Positions 7,070 through 8,626 of a DNA stretch of 8,626 bases are shown here, in pieces. Each line of letters starts with the position of its first letter. The first letter of the stretch is position 1. The notes under the pieces were generated by a model. The model was not told the origin of the DNA, did no database searches, and saw nothing but the letters and a program-made list of their open reading frames with translations. Made by a program: the position numbers and the translations under genes. Source of the stretch: Pseudomonadota bacterium (lineage in GTDB: Bacteria > Pseudomonadota > Alphaproteobacteria > Rhizobiales > Segnochrobactraceae); the NCBI GenBank assembly GCA_023442215.1, contig JAEZMP010000701.1, positions 1 to 8,626 on the forward strand. The letters run 5' to 3'.

Positions 7070-8239
7070 ATGGAGAAGATTTACATAACTGGGTTAGGCG
7101 TTATTTCCTGTAAAGGCAACGAAGTTGAAGAATTCTGGAATAACATAAATGCTGTAGACAAGCACAATCCAGCGGAAATAAAATTACCACTGGAGATTCC
7201 CAAGATTATAAATAATAATGTGGCAAGGCGTATGGACAGGTTTTCATATATGACTTTAGTTACATCAAAGTTGGCTATGGAAAACAGCAGCCTAAACGGA
7301 ATTGAATTCGACCCATTTAGGATTGGGACAGTGTTTACTACTGGCTACGGCCCATTAAATACCAACTTGGCTTTTGGAAGTAAGCTGGTTTCTGGTGGCG
7401 TAGATTTAGTCAGTCCAACGGTATTTGCTGGTACATCTTATAATGCTGGAGTTGGTCATACATGTATAAATTTAAAATTAAAAGGTGCCAGTACAATGCT
7501 AGTAGGAAGTAATAACATTGCATACTCCTGTGATTTGCTGCATTCGGGTAAAGCAGATGCTATATTGTCAGGTGGAATTGAGGAATACTGTAGCGAACTG
7601 GAGGAATGTTTCAGCTCTATGGAATATATAACTCAAAATACTGATTTTATATGTAGACCTTTAGATATTAATAGAGATGGCTCAAGAATAATTGAAGGTG
7701 CAGCGGTTCTGGTCCTAGAAAAGGAAAGTGCTCCTTTTTTAAATTCTCAAAAAATAATGTGTGAAATACTTGGCTATGGAAGTACTATAGATTACTCTAA
7801 CACAGGAAGAGCATTAGCAGGTACTGATAGTGAAGCATATGTAAATGCTATGACAGTTGCCTTAGAAGATTCAAAAATAAACAAGGATCAGATTGACTGT
7901 ATTTTTATGGCTGCAAATGGGGGAGTGACAGGAGACTTAGTAGAAGCAGAGGCAATACGTGAAGTCTTTGGAAAAAAGGCCGAACATATAGCAGTTACTG
8001 CAATTAAGGGTGCAGTGGGAGAAACTATGGGTGCTTCTCTAAGTATAAATACCTTGGCAGCGGCATTAGGGCTGAAAAAAGGTATGATACCTCCAACTAT
8101 TGGCTATAAGGAAACAGATTCTAAAATTGGATTAAATGTTATTAATGAAGAAAGCTTGAATGGTAAATTCAGGTATTTTATGGTAAACGGCTATGATGTA
8201 ACTGGTGGTGTATACAGTTTAATTCTTGGAGCTGTCTAG
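7070..8239 (+). CDS. Ketosynthase-like chain length factor (KS-beta), catalytic residues absent
   Basis: The 389-residue protein keeps the thiolase-fold ketosynthase framework: TGLGVIS near the start, HSGKADAILSGG at 158-169, RPLDINRDG at 196-204 aligning with RPYESDRDG of the ketosynthase upstream, and PPT at 341-343. None of the three catalytic residues is kept. By alignment with that ketosynthase, Cys becomes Asn148 (in VGSNN), the first His becomes Asn283 (in AANGG), and the second becomes Glu318 (in AVGETMG); the Lys is kept as Lys313. The GFGGHN loop is also lost (YDVTGG at 375-380). The frame is open throughout, with a GGAGG site at 7059-7063, so this is not a decayed gene. It most probably pairs with the upstream ketosynthase and shapes chain length, as chain length factors do in type II PKS. 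Canonical aromatic PKS factors have Gln in place of Cys, so Asn here is different. A direct catalytic role is unlikely. Confidence 0.88.
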   Translation: MEKIYITGLGVISCKGNEVEEFWNNINAVDKHNPAEIKLPLEIPKIINNNVARRMDRFSYMTLVTSKLAMENSSLNGIEFDPFRIGTVFTTGYGPLNTNLAFGSKLVSGGVDLVSPTVFAGTSYNAGVGHTCINLKLKGASTMLVGSNNIAYSCDLLHSGKADAILSGGIEEYCSELEECFSSMEYITQNTDFICRPLDINRDGSRIIEGAAVLVLEKESAPFLNSQKIMCEILGYGSTIDYSNTGRALAGTDSEAYVNAMTVALEDSKINKDQIDCIFMAANGGVTGDLVEAEAIREVFGKKAEHIAVTAIKGAVGETMGASLSINTLAAALGLKKGMIPPTIGYKETDSKIGLNVINEESLNGKFRYFMVNGYDVTGGVYSLILGAV

Positions 8240-8242
8240 GAG
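8238..8242 (+). promoter_or_regulatory. Ribosome binding site of the ketoreductase, overlapping the preceding stop codon
   Basis: AGGAG overlaps the TAG stop of the chain length factor gene and lies 9 bases before the ATG at 8252. It fixes the start and suggests coupled translation. Confidence 0.65.
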
Positions 8243-8251
8243 TGTATAGAG

Positions 8252-8626
8252 ATGAGATTTGATAATAAAATTGTTTTTGTAACGGGTGGCTCAAAAGGAA
8301 TCGGTAGTGCTATAGTTAAATCCTTTGCAAGAGAAGGTGCTGTTGTAGTATTTTCTTATAAAAGTCGCAAGGAAGAAGCTTTAAAGCTTGAGGAAGAGCT
8401 GATAGCCAATGGATTACGAGCTGAGGCATATTATATGGACGTTACAGATATAGAGTCTGTAAATAATACTGCTAATCATATATGTGAGAAATATGGTAGG
8501 ATTGACATTCTTATAAATAACGCTGGTATCACTGAAGATTGCTTTCTTATGATAATGAGTGAAAAGTCATGGGATAACGTTATTGATACAAATCTAAAGG
8601 GCGTTTTTAACAGTTCTAAAGCTGTG
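8252..8626 (+). CDS. 3-oxoacyl-ACP reductase, FabG-like SDR (3' truncated by the window)
   Basis: Only the first 125 residues are visible, open to the window edge. They form the N-terminal Rossmann half of a classical short-chain dehydrogenase: the TGGSKGIG nucleotide-binding loop at 11-18, an acidic Asp63 in MDVTD, NNAG at 89-92 and the structural/catalytic Asn114 in NLKG. Basic residues after the second strand (SYKSRK, 35-40) favour NADPH over NADH. The Ser-Tyr-Lys catalytic residues lie beyond the window. FabG proteins are about 245 residues, so roughly half is missing. The expected reaction is reduction of 3-ketoacyl-ACP to 3-hydroxyacyl-ACP, feeding the dehydratase encoded at 6605-7036. 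It starts 12 bases after the chain length factor stop. Family is clear; specificity within SDRs rests on the neighbourhood. Confidence 0.92.
   Translation, partial: MRFDNKIVFVTGGSKGIGSAIVKSFAREGAVVVFSYKSRKEEALKLEEELIANGLRAEAYYMDVTDIESVNNTANHICEKYGRIDILINNAGITEDCFLMIMSEKSWDNVIDTNLKGVFNSSKAV

Noticed and set aside
7070..8239. KS-like gene as a decaying pseudogene
   Set aside because: The frame is uninterrupted, the ribosome site is strong, and framework motifs are conserved while the catalytic positions are changed, which fits a chain length factor better.
5054..8626. Ordinary fatty acid synthesis operon
   Set aside because: The second KS homologue lacks all catalytic residues and there is no fabD, fabH or enoyl reductase gene in view. 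The ABC exporter and radical SAM genes are unusual for such an operon. Not fully excluded, because the window ends inside the reductase gene.
1..8626. CRISPR arrays, tRNA or rRNA genes, insertion sequences, riboswitches, terminators
   Set aside because: I saw no spaced direct repeats, RNA gene signatures, transposase genes or terminal inverted repeats, and no stem-loop with T-run in the short gaps. Weak structures could be missed without a folding program.

Overview
The window is AT-rich, with all eight genes on the + strand, short gaps and strong G-rich Shine-Dalgarno sites. Together with a cobalamin-type radical SAM enzyme and the absence of any visible oxygen-dependent enzyme, this suggests an anaerobic low-GC Firmicute, probably a Clostridia member. 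The organism assignment is an inference from base composition and gene content.

Layout, left to right: the 3' end of one ABC exporter half-transporter (1-924); a second, complete half-transporter overlapping it (917-2677); a B12-binding-type radical SAM enzyme resembling the PhpK group (2715-4322); a small nitroreductase-family flavoenzyme (4401-4988); then a compact type II polyketide/fatty-acid cassette made of an acyl carrier protein (5054-5338), a catalytically complete ketosynthase (5342-6562), a FabZ-type hot-dog dehydratase (6605-7036), a ketosynthase-like protein without active-site residues that looks like a chain length factor (7070-8239), and the start of a FabG-type ketoreductase that runs off the right edge (8252-8626). 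Gaps between genes are at most 78 bases, and I see no terminator hairpin or convincing internal promoter, so the set is most simply read as one operon continuing beyond both ends.

How the genes may work together: KS plus CLF would elongate a chain on the ACP, the ketoreductase and dehydratase would process each beta-keto group, and no recognisable enoyl reductase is present. That combination is expected to give a conjugated polyene acyl chain, as in the highly reducing type II PKS systems (ishigamide type) and the aryl polyene systems. The radical SAM enzyme could methylate or otherwise modify the product or a partner moiety, the flavoenzyme could adjust its redox state, and the two ABC half-transporters would export it. 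The starter unit, the release enzyme and any coupled peptide part are not in the window.

The most notable points are the KS homologue with Asn, Asn and Glu in place of the Cys-His-His catalytic set, the splitting of the KS and CLF genes by the dehydratase gene, and the pairing of this cassette with a B12 radical SAM enzyme in what looks like an anaerobe.
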